A DNA stretch of 64,000 nucleotides from Pedobacter ghigonis (GCF_903166585.1 NZ_CAESCM010000020.1:38030-102029); one strand, 5' to 3'. Shown: positions 44,215-52,844, counted from the first letter of the stretch. Notes: generated by a model from the sequence alone, not told the origin. A program made the numbers and translations.

Positions 44215-46725
44215 TTAGACTATTTTCCATTCAGCGGTTCTTTTTTGTCCGCGCATTTCTACAAATTCGATCGAAGGATCTTTCTCTTCCGGTGCATTCA
44301 CAAAATGAGAAAAACGTTTTCTGATTGCCGGGTTTTCTACCGCCTCTTTCCACTCGCATTTGTAAGAGCTGATCAGTTTTTCAATTTCATGCTCCCATTG
44401 CTTGGCCATGCCCAGACTATCGTTGATCACTACGTTGCGTAGATAATCGATACCGCCTTCCATTTTATTTAACCAGGTGGCGGTTCTGGTAAGCGGATCG
44501 GCTGTGCGGATATAGAACATCAGGAACCTGTCGATGTATTTGATGCAGGTTTCGCTATCTAAATCGGTGGCAAGCAGGAGTGCGTGCTGCGGTTTACTGC
44601 CGCCGTTACCACACACATATAAATTCCAGCCTTTTTCGGTAGCAATAATGCCGAAATCTTTGCTTTGAGCCTCTGCGCATTCTCTGATACAGCCACTTAC
44701 TGCCGATTTAAATTTATGTGGGGCGCGTATGCCTCTGTATCTTTCTTCAATGCGGATGGCAAAGCTAACGCTATCGTGCAATCCGAAACGGCACCAGGTG
44801 CTGCCCACACAGCTTTTTACCGTTCTCAATCCTTTTCCATAAGCATGGCCGCTTTCGAAGCCTGCAGCAATCAGTTCTTCCCAGATTACAGGCAAATCGT
44901 TCAGGTGAGCACCAAACAAATCGATGCGCTGACCGCCGGTGATTTTGGTGTATAAGTTGTATTTTTGAGCTACTTCGCCAATCACGATTAGTTTTTCAGG
45001 GGTTATTTCTCCGCCAGGTATGCGTGGTACCACAGAGTAGGAGCCTCCTTTTTGGATGTTGGCCAAAAAGCGGTCATTACTGTCTTGAGCTACATCGTTT
45101 CCTTTTTTAAGGATCATTTCGTTCCAAAGACTGGCCAGGATTGATGAAACCAATGGTTTACATACCTCGCAACCATCGTTTTCGCCCAAAGCATTCAATA
45201 CTTCGTCATAACTTTTCAGCTCATGGATGTGGATGAGGTCGTAAAGCTCCTGTCTGCTGTAGTTAAAGTGCTCGCAGATCACATTTTTTATGTATTTGCC
45301 TTGCGATTTTAAAGTGTAGTTCAATAGATCTTTCACCATTGGCATACAACCGCCGCAACCTGTACCGGCTTTGGTGCATTTTTTTACATCATCTATATTT
45401 TCGCACCCGCCGCTGGTAACAGAAGCGCAGATGTCGCCTTTGCTAACTCCCTCGCAGCTGCAAATCAACGCGCTATCGGGCAAACTCGTAATGCCAGCAC
45501 CAGCCGGCTCGCTGCCACCACGTGACCCCAGTATTAATTCTTCAGGGTCTTCGGGTAATGCAATTTTGTTGATGGCCGTTTGTAAGAGCATATTATAGGC
45601 CGATGCATCTCCAATAAGTATACCGCCTAAAAGGTATTGTCCGTCGTTACTTACATTAATCCTTTTATAAACACCTTTGTGCTTGTTTTCGAAAATAATG
45701 GTACGGCAATCAGGTTCGGTAATAAAGTTATCGCCAAAACTGGCTACATCTATACCAATTAGTTTCAGTTTCGTGCTCATGTCGAAACTGCTGAAGTTTT
45801 TGTTGCCTGCACACAGGTTGGTGGCTAAAACTTCGGCCATTTCATAGCCAGGTGCTACCAATCCGTAAATCATGCCATCAAACAGGGCGCATTCGCCAAT
45901 AGCAAATATTGCCGGGTCGCTGGTTTGCATTTTCTCGTCTACAACAATACCACCGCGCGGACCAACTTCAATTCCACAGGCTTTTGCCAGTTCATCTCGT
46001 GGTTTAATACCTGCCGATATAACCAGCATGTCGGCTTCTAATACCGTGTCGTCAGTAAATTTTAATGCGGTAATCTTACCCTCGCCTTCAATATTAGAAG
46101 TGTTTTTATTTAAGTGGATTTGTAAGCCCAGGTCAGTTAATTTCGATTTTAGCATATCACTACCTGCGGCATCGATTTGTCTGGGCATTAGGCGCGGAGC
46201 AAATTCGATGATACTGGTTTTGTCGATTCCTAAATCTATTAGTGCTTTTGCGGCTTCCAAACCAAGTAAGCCGCCACCTATAACTGAGGCTGTTTTTGCT
46301 TTTTTTGCATATTCGCTAATCAGGTCGAGGTCTTCAAGGGTGCGGTAAACAAAAACACCTTCTTTTTCTATACCTGGGATATTCGGAACAAAAGCGCCGG
46401 AGCCCGTTGCAAAAACCAATATATCATAAGTGTAGTCTAAACCATTGCCAGTATATACCTTTTGTTGTTCGCGATCTATTTTAACTACAGGATTGTTTAA
46501 AAAGAGTGTAATGTTTTGTTCCTGGTACCAGTTTTCGGTAGAAAGCGAAAGATCGTCTGCTGTTTTACCATTAAAGTATTCGCTTAGGTGAACACGGTCG
46601 TATGCTCTGCGGGGTTCTTCTCCAAAAAGGATAAGATTAAAGGAAGATGTTTTTGATCTCAGTTTCTCGCAGAACTTATATCCCACCATTCCATTTCCGA
46701 TTACGATTATTTGTGGTTCTTTCAT
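44215..46725 (-). CDS. nirB: Nitrite reductase (NADH) large subunit
   Basis: 836 residues, reduces nitrite to ammonium. Domains in order: FAD/NAD(P) oxidoreductase (1-390; IIVIGNGMVGYKF, SVIGGGLLGLEAAKALI), BFD-like 2Fe-2S (about 415-470; CSCEGVSKGD, GTGCGGCMP), a second BFD-like unit (CEVCKP), a ferredoxin-like repeat (PGGEITPEKL), then the sirohaem/4Fe-4S domain with SCVGSTWC and SGCIREC. First gene of the seven-gene nitrate operon. A -7 box (TATATTTG, 46857-46850) lies upstream, together with an FNR/CRP-like dyad. Sirohaem is supplied by the divergent cobA product. Confidence 0.95.
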   Translation of the reverse strand: MKEPQIIVIGNGMVGYKFCEKLRSKTSSFNLILFGEEPRRAYDRVHLSEYFNGKTADDLSLSTENWYQEQNITLFLNNPVVKIDREQQKVYTGNGLDYTYDILVFATGSGAFVPNIPGIEKEGVFVYRTLEDLDLISEYAKKAKTASVIGGGLLGLEAAKALIDLGIDKTSIIEFAPRLMPRQIDAAGSDMLKSKLTDLGLQIHLNKNTSNIEGEGKITALKFTDDTVLEADMLVISAGIKPRDELAKACGIEVGPRGGIVVDEKMQTSDPAIFAIGECALFDGMIYGLVAPGYEMAEVLATNLCAGNKNFSSFDMSTKLKLIGIDVASFGDNFITEPDCRTIIFENKHKGVYKRINVSNDGQYLLGGILIGDASAYNMLLQTAINKIALPEDPEELILGSRGGSEPAGAGITSLPDSALICSCEGVSKGDICASVTSGGCENIDDVKKCTKAGTGCGGCMPMVKDLLNYTLKSQGKYIKNVICEHFNYSRQELYDLIHIHELKSYDEVLNALGENDGCEVCKPLVSSILASLWNEMILKKGNDVAQDSNDRFLANIQKGGSYSVVPRIPGGEITPEKLIVIGEVAQKYNLYTKITGGQRIDLFGAHLNDLPVIWEELIAAGFESGHAYGKGLRTVKSCVGSTWCRFGLHDSVSFAIRIEERYRGIRAPHKFKSAVSGCIRECAEAQSKDFGIIATEKGWNLYVCGNGGSKPQHALLLATDLDSETCIKYIDRFLMFYIRTADPLTRTATWLNKMEGGIDYLRNVVINDSLGMAKQWEHEIEKLISSYKCEWKEAVENPAIRKRFSHFVNAPEEKDPSIEFVEMRGQKRTAEWKIV

Positions 46726-46827
46726 AAATCTTAAAGGTATATTGTGATTATGGTATTGTTTTTTAGTTGTTTGGTTCTTTTTATGTGCTTTTTAAGATTG
46801 TTTTATCCTTAAAAATACATTATTCGT

Positions 46828-46905
46828 TTGTTTTGTGATTTTTGATATTCAAATATAGATTAAAAATGAATTAAAACTTATTGTTTTGTGATTTTTATCA
46901 TAAAA
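46828..46905. promoter_or_regulatory. nirB/cobA regulatory region: repeated FNR/CRP-like motif and nirB -7 box
   Basis: TTGTTTTGTGATTTTT occurs twice, at 46828 and 46881, 53 bases apart. The second copy makes a dyad: TTTTGTGAT (46884-46892), TTTT, ATCATAAAA (46897-46905), 8 of 9 pairs, similar to TGTGA-n6-TCACA. On the minus strand TATATTTG (46857-46850) fits the -7 box for nirB. The dyad is upstream of that box and the first copy sits near the expected start site. An FNR/CRP-family protein is encoded at 35094. Confidence 0.5.
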
Positions 46906-46966
46906 TATTTAATTTTTTAATATATTTTCATCACTTTTATATTTAAATAGTTAAAACATTAAAATT

Positions 46967-47731
46967 ATGAATCAAAAAACGGTAGATTTTGGAGTATTTA
47001 TAATGGGTGGAGGTCCTGGTGATCCGGAATTGATCACTATGAAAGCATTTAATGTGTTGAAAAGAGCAGAAGTTATATTATATGATAACTTAAGTAATGA
47101 AAAATTGCTTGAAATTGCACCGAAAACATGTAAAATGATCTATGTTGGTAAGCAACCATATGGAGAATACACTCCTCAAGAGAAAATAAATGAATTAATT
47201 GTAGAAAATGCACATCAATATAAGGTAGTAGTCCGTTTAAAAGGTGGCGATCCCTTTATTTTCGGTCGTGGCTTCGAAGAATTGATTTATGCAGAAGCCC
47301 GTGGTATTAAATGTCACTATATTCCAGGTATTAGCAGTATGCAGGGGGCTGGTTTTATTGATGTTCCTTTAACCCATCGCGGCATTAGCGAAAGTGTTTG
47401 GATACTAACCGGTACCAAAAAGGATGGAAGTTTAACCGAAGATTTAAAGTGTGCAATGAAGAGCTCTGCAACTGTAGTTATTTATATGGGTATGAAAAAG
47501 GTTGCCGAAATTTCTAAAGCTTATTGTGATGCAGGTTTAGGTACCATGCCAGCTGCAATTATTCAGCATGCTACACTTCCCAATCAGAAACAGGTGGTAT
47601 GTTTGGCTAATAACCTGCAGGAAGCTGCTGAAGATGCTGGTTTAACTTATCCTGCTATTATTATTATAGGTAATGTGGTACAGGCAAAAGCTTATGCTGC
47701 TTTGCATCAGTCGGATTTGTTGTCGGCGTAA
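46967..47731 (+). CDS. cobA: Uroporphyrinogen-III C-methyltransferase (SUMT)
   Basis: A 254-residue methyltransferase that makes precorrin-2, the first step from uroporphyrinogen III to sirohaem. Signatures: MGGGPGDPELITMKAFNVL, ILYDNL, VRLKGGDPFIFGRGFEEL, VIPGISS-like YIPGISSMQGAG and PLTHRGISESV. Divergent from nirB, whose product needs sirohaem, so shared control is likely. No dehydrogenase/ferrochelatase domain is present, so the last steps are encoded elsewhere. Confidence 0.94.
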   Translation: MNQKTVDFGVFIMGGGPGDPELITMKAFNVLKRAEVILYDNLSNEKLLEIAPKTCKMIYVGKQPYGEYTPQEKINELIVENAHQYKVVVRLKGGDPFIFGRGFEELIYAEARGIKCHYIPGISSMQGAGFIDVPLTHRGISESVWILTGTKKDGSLTEDLKCAMKSSATVVIYMGMKKVAEISKAYCDAGLGTMPAAIIQHATLPNQKQVVCLANNLQEAAEDAGLTYPAIIIIGNVVQAKAYAALHQSDLLSA

Positions 47732-47772
47732 AATATGATGGAAGATGTGAGATGGATGATGGGGATTGGGTT

Positions 47773-47806
47773 TAAAAAAAAAGCCCGCAAGGTTTAGCTT
47801 GCAGGC
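47773..47806 (-). terminator. Terminator after the fucosidase gene
   Basis: On the minus strand, a hairpin (47806-47783; GCAAG/CTTGC core with GCC/GGC base, one mismatch) is followed by nine T (47782-47774). It is placed for the gene ending at 47829. Confidence 0.75.
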
Positions 47807-47828
47807 CCGATCATTAAAATTAATTGGG

Positions 47829-49178
47829 TTAATTTAATATCAATTCAATTACTGGTATTTCGAAGTTGGGTTTTTTCTTCGGTAGTTTTAATACCAGGCT
47901 ATTACCTTTCGATTTTTCGGTATCTATCTGAAGTTCAGAGTTATCATGTAAAAACTGTGCGTATTTTACTTTGTCTTTATAACCATCTAAAGCAATGTTG
48001 CCGGTGTTCGGGTATTCGAACATGTGGATGTATAAACGTTTAGTGTCCTTGTTGTAGGTAAGTTTGGTGCCTTCTGCTGCTTTAAAATCGGCTGGAGCAA
48101 AAGTACAGTGGTAAATTGATTTCGAATTGGAATGCATCCATATACTTAAACTGTCTAATGCCGTTTCTGCTCTGTAATCAAATTCGCCGCGGGCAGTTGG
48201 CCCTACATTTAACAATAAATTACCACCATTGGCTACCGATGTAATTAACAGGTCTAGTAGTTTTCTGTTGCTTTTCCAGGTATTTTCGTCGCGGTGGTAG
48301 CCCCATGATCCTGAAAAGGTTTGGCAGGTTTCCCATACTTTACCACGATATTTTTCCAGTTCTTTTGGCCCAACCTGTTCAGGAGTTTCAAAATCGGTGC
48401 CATCTTCGTAATCATTTAAATCTAAGCGGTTATCGATAATAATGCCCGGCTGCAGCTTTCTGATTTGTTTATATAATTCAACCGATCCCCAGTCGTCTTT
48501 ACCTTTGCCATATTTACCCGGATAAGAGAAATCGGCCCAAAGGATATCTATTTTACCATATTTGGTCAGGAGTTCGGTTACCTGATCGTACATATATTTA
48601 CGGTATTTGGCCATATCTCTGCCTTTATTTAGGGCTGCATATGCTTCTTCTGAATCTTTTTCAGGTCGTAAAGGGTGAACCTTATCTACCGTAAAGTCGG
48701 GGTGGTGCCAGTCGATAAGCGAATAATAGAAACCAATTTTTATACCTTCTGCACGGAAAGCATCCACAAATTCTCTTACCAAATCTCTTTTGGCCGGTGT
48801 GTTGGTTGCTTTATAATCGGTGTATTTACTATCAAACAGTGTAAAACCCTCGTGGTGCTTGGTCGTTAAAACAGCGTATTTCATGCCAGCAGCCTTAGCT
48901 TCTTTTGCCCACTGCTTTGGGTTAAATAAATCGGGGTTAAACTGATCAAAATATTTTTGGTAGTTTTCATTGGTAATGTGCTCATAATTTCTCACCCATT
49001 CGTGACGGGCAGGTAGTGCATATAAGCCCCAGTGTATAAACATGCCAAAGCGGGCATCTGTCCACCATTCCATTCTTCTGGTTTTTTCTTCGGCAGTTTC
49101 TTTGCTCAATCGTTTTTGCGCAGATCCTGTTAAGGCCAAATTGAGCGAGAGGAGCGTGAGTAAAATTGTTTTCTTCAT
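47829..49178 (-). CDS. Alpha-L-fucosidase, GH29, secreted
   Basis: A 449-residue exported glycosidase. Signal peptide MKKTILLTLLSLNLALTGSA. The GH29 core: RFGMFIHWGLYALP, then VLTTKHHEGFTLFDSKYTDY and the nucleophile D216 in DILWADFSYP; LLLNVGPTARGEFD follows. It removes alpha-L-fucose from glycans in the periplasm. Length is typical of the catalytic domain plus a short beta domain. An inverted repeat 47-71 bases upstream may be its operator. The gene stands alone. Confidence 0.93.
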   Translation of the reverse strand: MKKTILLTLLSLNLALTGSAQKRLSKETAEEKTRRMEWWTDARFGMFIHWGLYALPARHEWVRNYEHITNENYQKYFDQFNPDLFNPKQWAKEAKAAGMKYAVLTTKHHEGFTLFDSKYTDYKATNTPAKRDLVREFVDAFRAEGIKIGFYYSLIDWHHPDFTVDKVHPLRPEKDSEEAYAALNKGRDMAKYRKYMYDQVTELLTKYGKIDILWADFSYPGKYGKGKDDWGSVELYKQIRKLQPGIIIDNRLDLNDYEDGTDFETPEQVGPKELEKYRGKVWETCQTFSGSWGYHRDENTWKSNRKLLDLLITSVANGGNLLLNVGPTARGEFDYRAETALDSLSIWMHSNSKSIYHCTFAPADFKAAEGTKLTYNKDTKRLYIHMFEYPNTGNIALDGYKDKVKYAQFLHDNSELQIDTEKSKGNSLVLKLPKKKPNFEIPVIELILN

Positions 49179-49224
49179 TGTGTGGGTCTTTTGGTTAGGA
49201 TATAGAGAGCTAATTTAATGAGCT

Positions 49225-49249
49225 ATATCTGATCAAAATAATCGGATAT
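49225..49249. promoter_or_regulatory. Inverted repeat upstream of the fucosidase gene
   Basis: ATATCTGAT (49225-49233), 7 bases, ATCGGATAT (49241-49249); arms pair at 8 of 9 places. It lies 47-71 bases before the fucosidase ATG and could be a repressor site. Confidence 0.35.
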
Positions 49250-49398
49250 GAGCAAATGATTAAGCTAAATTACCATGTACGAATGCAGGTGCTGAAAAGT
49301 TGAACGCTTGTTTCTTCAGTTTAAATTTTTGACTGTAAAACTTTGCAGTTCTTAAGCTTGTTTGTTATGAAAGAGAAGTTTAACCCGAAATATTAGCT

Positions 49399-50250
49399 AT
49401 GAAAACTCAAAAAACACCTGCAAAGCAAAATAAACAACCTGGTATAGAAGCTAAAATGAACCCTAAACCAGAAGTAATAAAAGCGGGTTACAAAGCGGCA
49501 GCCAAACTCGATGGTAAAGTTGCTTTAATAACAGGTGGCGATAGCGGTATCGGGCGGGCAGTTGCTGTTCATTTTGCAATGGAGGGCGCAGATATTGCCA
49601 TTGTATATTTAAATGAGGATATAGATGCCAAAGAAACCCGAAAAATGGTAGAGAAAGCAGGGAAAAGCTGTTTATTGATAAAAGGAGATGTAAAAAAGCC
49701 TTTATTTTGTAAAAAAGCAGTTGATGCGGTAATTAAAAAGTTCGGTAAAATAAATATCCTGGTGAACAATGCGGCTATACAGGTGCCGCAAAAAGATCCA
49801 AACAAAATTGATCATAAACAACTTGACGAGACTTTTCGTACCAATATATATGGTTATTTTTATTTTGCCAACGAAGTACTGGAATATTTTAGTGCCGGCG
49901 ATACCATCATCAATACCACTTCGGTTACAGCTTACCGTTCATCGCCAAACCTGATTGATTATTCTTCAACTAAAGGGGCAATTACTTCTTTTACCCGCTC
50001 GCTGGCCACCAATTTGGCGAAAAGTGGTATTCGTGTTAATGCAGTAGCGCCTGGCCCGGTTTGGACACCGCTAATTGTAGCTACTTTCGATAAGGAAAAA
50101 ATTAAATCGTTTGGAAGCGAAACGGCTATGGAAAGGGCAGGGCAACCTTCAGAACTCGGACCTGCTTATGTATTTCTCGCTTCTGATGATGCTTCTTATA
50201 TCACTGGCCAGGTAATTCATGTAAACGGTGGCGAAGTGGTTAATGGTTAA
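49399..50250 (+). CDS. Short-chain dehydrogenase/reductase
   Basis: A 283-residue classical SDR with a long basic N-terminal arm (MKTQKTPAKQNKQPG). The NAD(P) site is ALITGGDSGIGRAVAVHF, the structural NNA lies in ILVNNAAIQ, the catalytic Ser in TTSVTAYRSS, and Tyr-x3-Lys in IDYSSTKGAI. It resembles the general-stress glucose/ribitol dehydrogenase-like group (YhdF/YghA type) with the same long N-terminal arm. Substrate unknown. It is 27 bases before the channel gene and may share a transcript. Confidence 0.9.
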   Translation: MKTQKTPAKQNKQPGIEAKMNPKPEVIKAGYKAAAKLDGKVALITGGDSGIGRAVAVHFAMEGADIAIVYLNEDIDAKETRKMVEKAGKSCLLIKGDVKKPLFCKKAVDAVIKKFGKINILVNNAAIQVPQKDPNKIDHKQLDETFRTNIYGYFYFANEVLEYFSAGDTIINTTSVTAYRSSPNLIDYSSTKGAITSFTRSLATNLAKSGIRVNAVAPGPVWTPLIVATFDKEKIKSFGSETAMERAGQPSELGPAYVFLASDDASYITGQVIHVNGGEVVNG

Positions 50251-50277
50251 TTCTGTATCTTAGTCAAAAAAGCTTAC

Positions 50278-51102
50278 ATGGCATCAGATCGTTCGAAAGG
50301 TTGGCGTTTTAAATTGCACGAAATTATTTATGAATCGAATACGCCGGCCGGTAAGGCCTTCGACGTAGGGCTGCTGATCGCTATTTTTTCGAGTATTATT
50401 GTGGTAATGCTCGATAGTGTGGTGAGTATCCATCAGCACTACGGCAAGCTTTTTAATGTGATGGAATGGGGCTTTGCCGCACTTTTCACTGTCGAATACA
50501 TTTTGCGGCTCATAAGTATCCGTAAACCATTGAGGTATGTGTTTAGTCCGCTTGGCATTATTGATATGATCGCATTACTGCCTTCTTATCTAAGCATTTT
50601 CTTTGTGGGCGCACAATCTTTACTGGTATTCAGGGCACTGCGTTTATTGCGGGTTTTCAGGATTTTTAAACTCGGACATTTTTTAACAGAGATTAATTTT
50701 TTAACAACGGCCTTAAAAAACAGCATCCGGAAAATCAGTATCTTCTTACTAACGGTTTTAACCATTACTGTAATACTCGGTTCGGTAATGTACCTGGTAG
50801 AGCAGCGCGAAAATGGTTTTTCAAATATCCCGGAAAGTATTTATTGGGCCATTGTTACCATTACAACAGTAGGTTATGGTGATATTTCGCCCATTACGCC
50901 ACTGGGTAAATTCGTGGCCTCGGTTGTGATGTTAATTGGTTATGCCATTATTGCCGTCCCTACGGGTATTATAACGCACGATATAGCCATGGCTGCCAGA
51001 CATAAAAAGGAATTGCCCGAATCGTGCCCGGGTTGTAGCAGGGAAGGGCATGACAGCGACGCTTTGTTTTGTAAATATTGTGGCTCATCGTTGTTTAGAT
51101 AA
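50278..51102 (+). CDS. Voltage-gated-type potassium channel with C-terminal zinc ribbon
   Basis: A 274-residue six-helix channel. S4 carries regularly spaced arginines (RALRLLRVFRIFKL), the selectivity filter is TTVGYGD in the pore loop, and S6 follows (VVMLIGYAIIAVPTGI). The cytosolic tail ends in a zinc ribbon of two CxxC pairs (CPGC, then CKYC), spaced by about 15 residues, which might sense metal or redox state or serve in assembly. K+ selectivity is supported by the filter; gating is inferred from S4. Likely co-transcribed with the SDR upstream. Confidence 0.92.
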   Translation: MASDRSKGWRFKLHEIIYESNTPAGKAFDVGLLIAIFSSIIVVMLDSVVSIHQHYGKLFNVMEWGFAALFTVEYILRLISIRKPLRYVFSPLGIIDMIALLPSYLSIFFVGAQSLLVFRALRLLRVFRIFKLGHFLTEINFLTTALKNSIRKISIFLLTVLTITVILGSVMYLVEQRENGFSNIPESIYWAIVTITTVGYGDISPITPLGKFVASVVMLIGYAIIAVPTGIITHDIAMAARHKKELPESCPGCSREGHDSDALFCKYCGSSLFR

Positions 51103-51109
51103 AGAAAAC

Positions 51110-51137
51110 GCCAGACTGATTATCAATCTGGCATTTT
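51110..51137 (+). terminator. Terminator between convergent genes
   Basis: GCCAGA (51110-51115) and TCTGGC (51127-51132) with additional inner pairing (TGA/TCA), then ATTTT. An A-run precedes it, so it may work in both directions. Confidence 0.65.
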
Positions 51138-51150
51138 AACTGCATCTGGT

Positions 51151-51459
51151 TTATAGCATTTCGCTATCATCTTTATCGTACGCATTGGGATCGTTGTCGA
51201 GTTCTTCAATGTCTGATTCATTGTAATCATCAGTTTCTTCTTCGTCTTCATCATCATCCTCATCGTCCGGACCATTAATTTGTTCATTCAGTCGCGTGCC
51301 TTCGCCATCGGCAAACTGCACTTCATCTTCCGTATATTCTTCATCGTTTGGTTGAGCAGCTGGATGGCCTTCGGCGGCATTTCCCTGCGAACGGTTGATC
51401 TGAAACTGGTCGATATTTTGAATTTCTTCTTCTGGCTGATTGTTTTCCTGATTTTCCAT
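51151..51459 (-). CDS. Highly acidic small protein, unknown
   Basis: A 102-residue protein with almost no hydrophobic core: NQPEEEIQNIDQFQINRSQG at the start and a block of Asp/Glu (DDEDDDEDEEETDDYNES). Probably disordered. No family was recognised; acidic proteins of this kind can act as chaperone-like or metal-binding tails, but nothing here shows it. Convergent to the channel gene and divergent from the region with the long palindrome. Confidence 0.7.
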   Translation of the reverse strand: MENQENNQPEEEIQNIDQFQINRSQGNAAEGHPAAQPNDEEYTEDEVQFADGEGTRLNEQINGPDDEDDDEDEEETDDYNESDIEELDNDPNAYDKDDSEML

Positions 51460-51564
51460 GGCATTTTCTTTATGATTAAAACAGGTTGAGGCTGGATTAA
51501 GTTTACATAAAATTAAAATGTTAAACCATCAGGGTTGTATCTGTTTATGGGTACTTTGCTGCTG

Positions 51565-51604
51565 TTACTATACCAAAGGATAGCGCTATCCTTTGGTATA
51601 GTAA
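51565..51604. promoter_or_regulatory. 40-bp perfect palindrome upstream of azoreductase
   Basis: TTACTATACCAAAGGATAGC (51565-51584) is followed without spacer by its exact reverse complement (51585-51604). Each half is also a weaker dyad (CTATACC..AGGATAG). TAATTTTG at 51629-51636 fits the -7 box, and azoR starts at 51660. A large operator for a dimer-of-dimers repressor such as HxlR or MarR type is the preferred reading; a cruciform is possible. Confidence 0.7.
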
Positions 51605-51659
51605 TAACTTTTTGATAGCCGGTGTATATAATTTTGCCAGACATAAATAAAGGCAAAAA

Positions 51660-52256
51660 ATGAAAATATTACATTTAATATCAAGCCCAAGAGGCGAAGC
51701 ATCTTTCAGTGTGAAGTTAGGAGATGCGATTGTAGAGAAGTTACAGGCTGCAAATCCGGGTAGCACGGTAAGTATCCGCAATCTTACCAATACGCCCTTC
51801 CCACATTTAGAAGAGGTGCATATCAACTCTTTCTTTACGCCGGCCGAAAACCATACCTCGCAACTGGCCGAAGCGGTGCAACATTCTAACGAATCAATTG
51901 CTGAGCTTAAAGCTGCTGATGCCATTGTAATTGGCGTGCCCATGTACAACTTTGGGATCCACTCTACTTTAAAGGCCTGGATCGATCACGTGGCGCGTGC
52001 CGGCCAAACATTCAGCTATTCGGAAAATGGTCCAGAGGGATTGGTAAAAGGTAAAAAGGTTTATCTGGCCATTTCATCAGGCGGTGTATATTCAGACGGG
52101 CCTATGAAAGCTTACGATTTTACAGAATCGTATATGAGATCGGTGTTGGGCTTTCTTGGGATGGTAGATGTTACCGCTTACAGGGTAGAAGGCTTAAGTT
52201 TGCCAAATCTGAAAGATGAGGCTTTAGATAAAGCCGTTGCAGCAATAGCAGTATAG
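51660..52256 (+). CDS. azoR: FMN-dependent NADH-azoreductase
   Basis: A 198-residue flavodoxin-fold quinone/azo reductase. FMN loop: HLISSPRGEASFSVKLGDAI; VIGVPMYNFGIHSTLKAWID and SSGGVYSDG are family hallmarks. It reduces quinones and azo compounds by two electrons and is typically induced by electrophile stress through HxlR/MarR repressors; this fits the long palindrome upstream. The regulator gene is not in the window. A hairpin follows the stop. Confidence 0.94.
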   Translation: MKILHLISSPRGEASFSVKLGDAIVEKLQAANPGSTVSIRNLTNTPFPHLEEVHINSFFTPAENHTSQLAEAVQHSNESIAELKAADAIVIGVPMYNFGIHSTLKAWIDHVARAGQTFSYSENGPEGLVKGKKVYLAISSGGVYSDGPMKAYDFTESYMRSVLGFLGMVDVTAYRVEGLSLPNLKDEALDKAVAAIAV

Positions 52257-52264
52257 TTAATTGA

Positions 52265-52296
52265 TTTCAACAGCGGCAGGTTTACCGCTGTTGAAA
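52265..52296. terminator. Hairpin between azoR and the response regulator
   Basis: TTTCAACAGCGG (52265-52276), loop of 8, CCGCTGTTGAAA (52285-52296): a perfect 12-bp stem between convergent genes. T-runs on either side are weak. Confidence 0.65.
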
Positions 52297-52304
52297 TACA
52301 AAAT

Positions 52305-52667
52305 TTAATTCAGCAGGTGTTTTTCTATTCTTTCGGCAAAATCGTTCAGGTCGAAAGGTTTATTAATAAAATCTTCTGCATCGCATTTGGCTTTAACTGT
52401 GTTTAAGTGGTTATTGGCCGACATCATCATGACCGGGATGTTGTGCGTTTTAATATTTCTTTTTAAAGTATTGCAGATATCCAGTCCGTTGCCATCAGGA
52501 AGCATTACGTCTAAAATCACCATATCCGGCAGGTGTTTATTCATTTGTAACCAGAAATCGTTAGTGTTGGGACAGGTTTTTACTTCGTAAAGTTCTTCAA
52601 TCAGCAGAAATTCTATAATCTCCCTGATATTTGGATTATCTTCTACAACATAAATGCACTTTTTCAT
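52305..52667 (-). CDS. Single-domain response regulator (CheY-like)
   Basis: A 120-residue receiver with complete active site: E9-D10 (YVVEDN), phosphoacceptor D53 (VILDVMLPDG), S83 (MMMSANN) and K103 (FINKPFDL). No output domain. No kinase is adjacent. It may act with a hybrid kinase elsewhere. ATG at 52667; convergent with azoR. Confidence 0.92.
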   Translation of the reverse strand: MKKCIYVVEDNPNIREIIEFLLIEELYEVKTCPNTNDFWLQMNKHLPDMVILDVMLPDGNGLDICNTLKRNIKTHNIPVMMMSANNHLNTVKAKCDAEDFINKPFDLNDFAERIEKHLLN

Positions 52668-52814
52668 AAGTCCTCCTTTTAAATTAGATAACCAGTCTAG
52701 GTATCAGATGTTTAAAATAGTTGTGCACAATTACAGGGTTATTAACGTTTGTAAATGCCCTTGTCATGGCTGTATCTAATTTTTAGTTTAACTGAAAAAA
52801 ATGTGAGAATAAAT

Positions 52815-52844
52815 TTTGATACTAAATTTTTTAGTATAGATTTG
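52815..52844 (+). promoter_or_regulatory. Consensus promoter with an operator-like palindrome in its spacer
   Basis: TTTG (52815-52818), 18 bases, TAGATTTG (52837-52844). The spacer carries ATACTAAATTTTTTAGTAT (52819-52837), a perfect dyad with 8-bp arms around TTT that touches both boxes. The TACTA..TAGTA pattern recalls HxlR/YodB-type operators. The downstream gene starts at 52893. Confidence 0.65.

Noticed and set aside
51545..51949. Minus-strand 134-codon frame over azoR
   Set aside because: It is antisense to the well-supported azoreductase and crosses the palindrome; not a gene.
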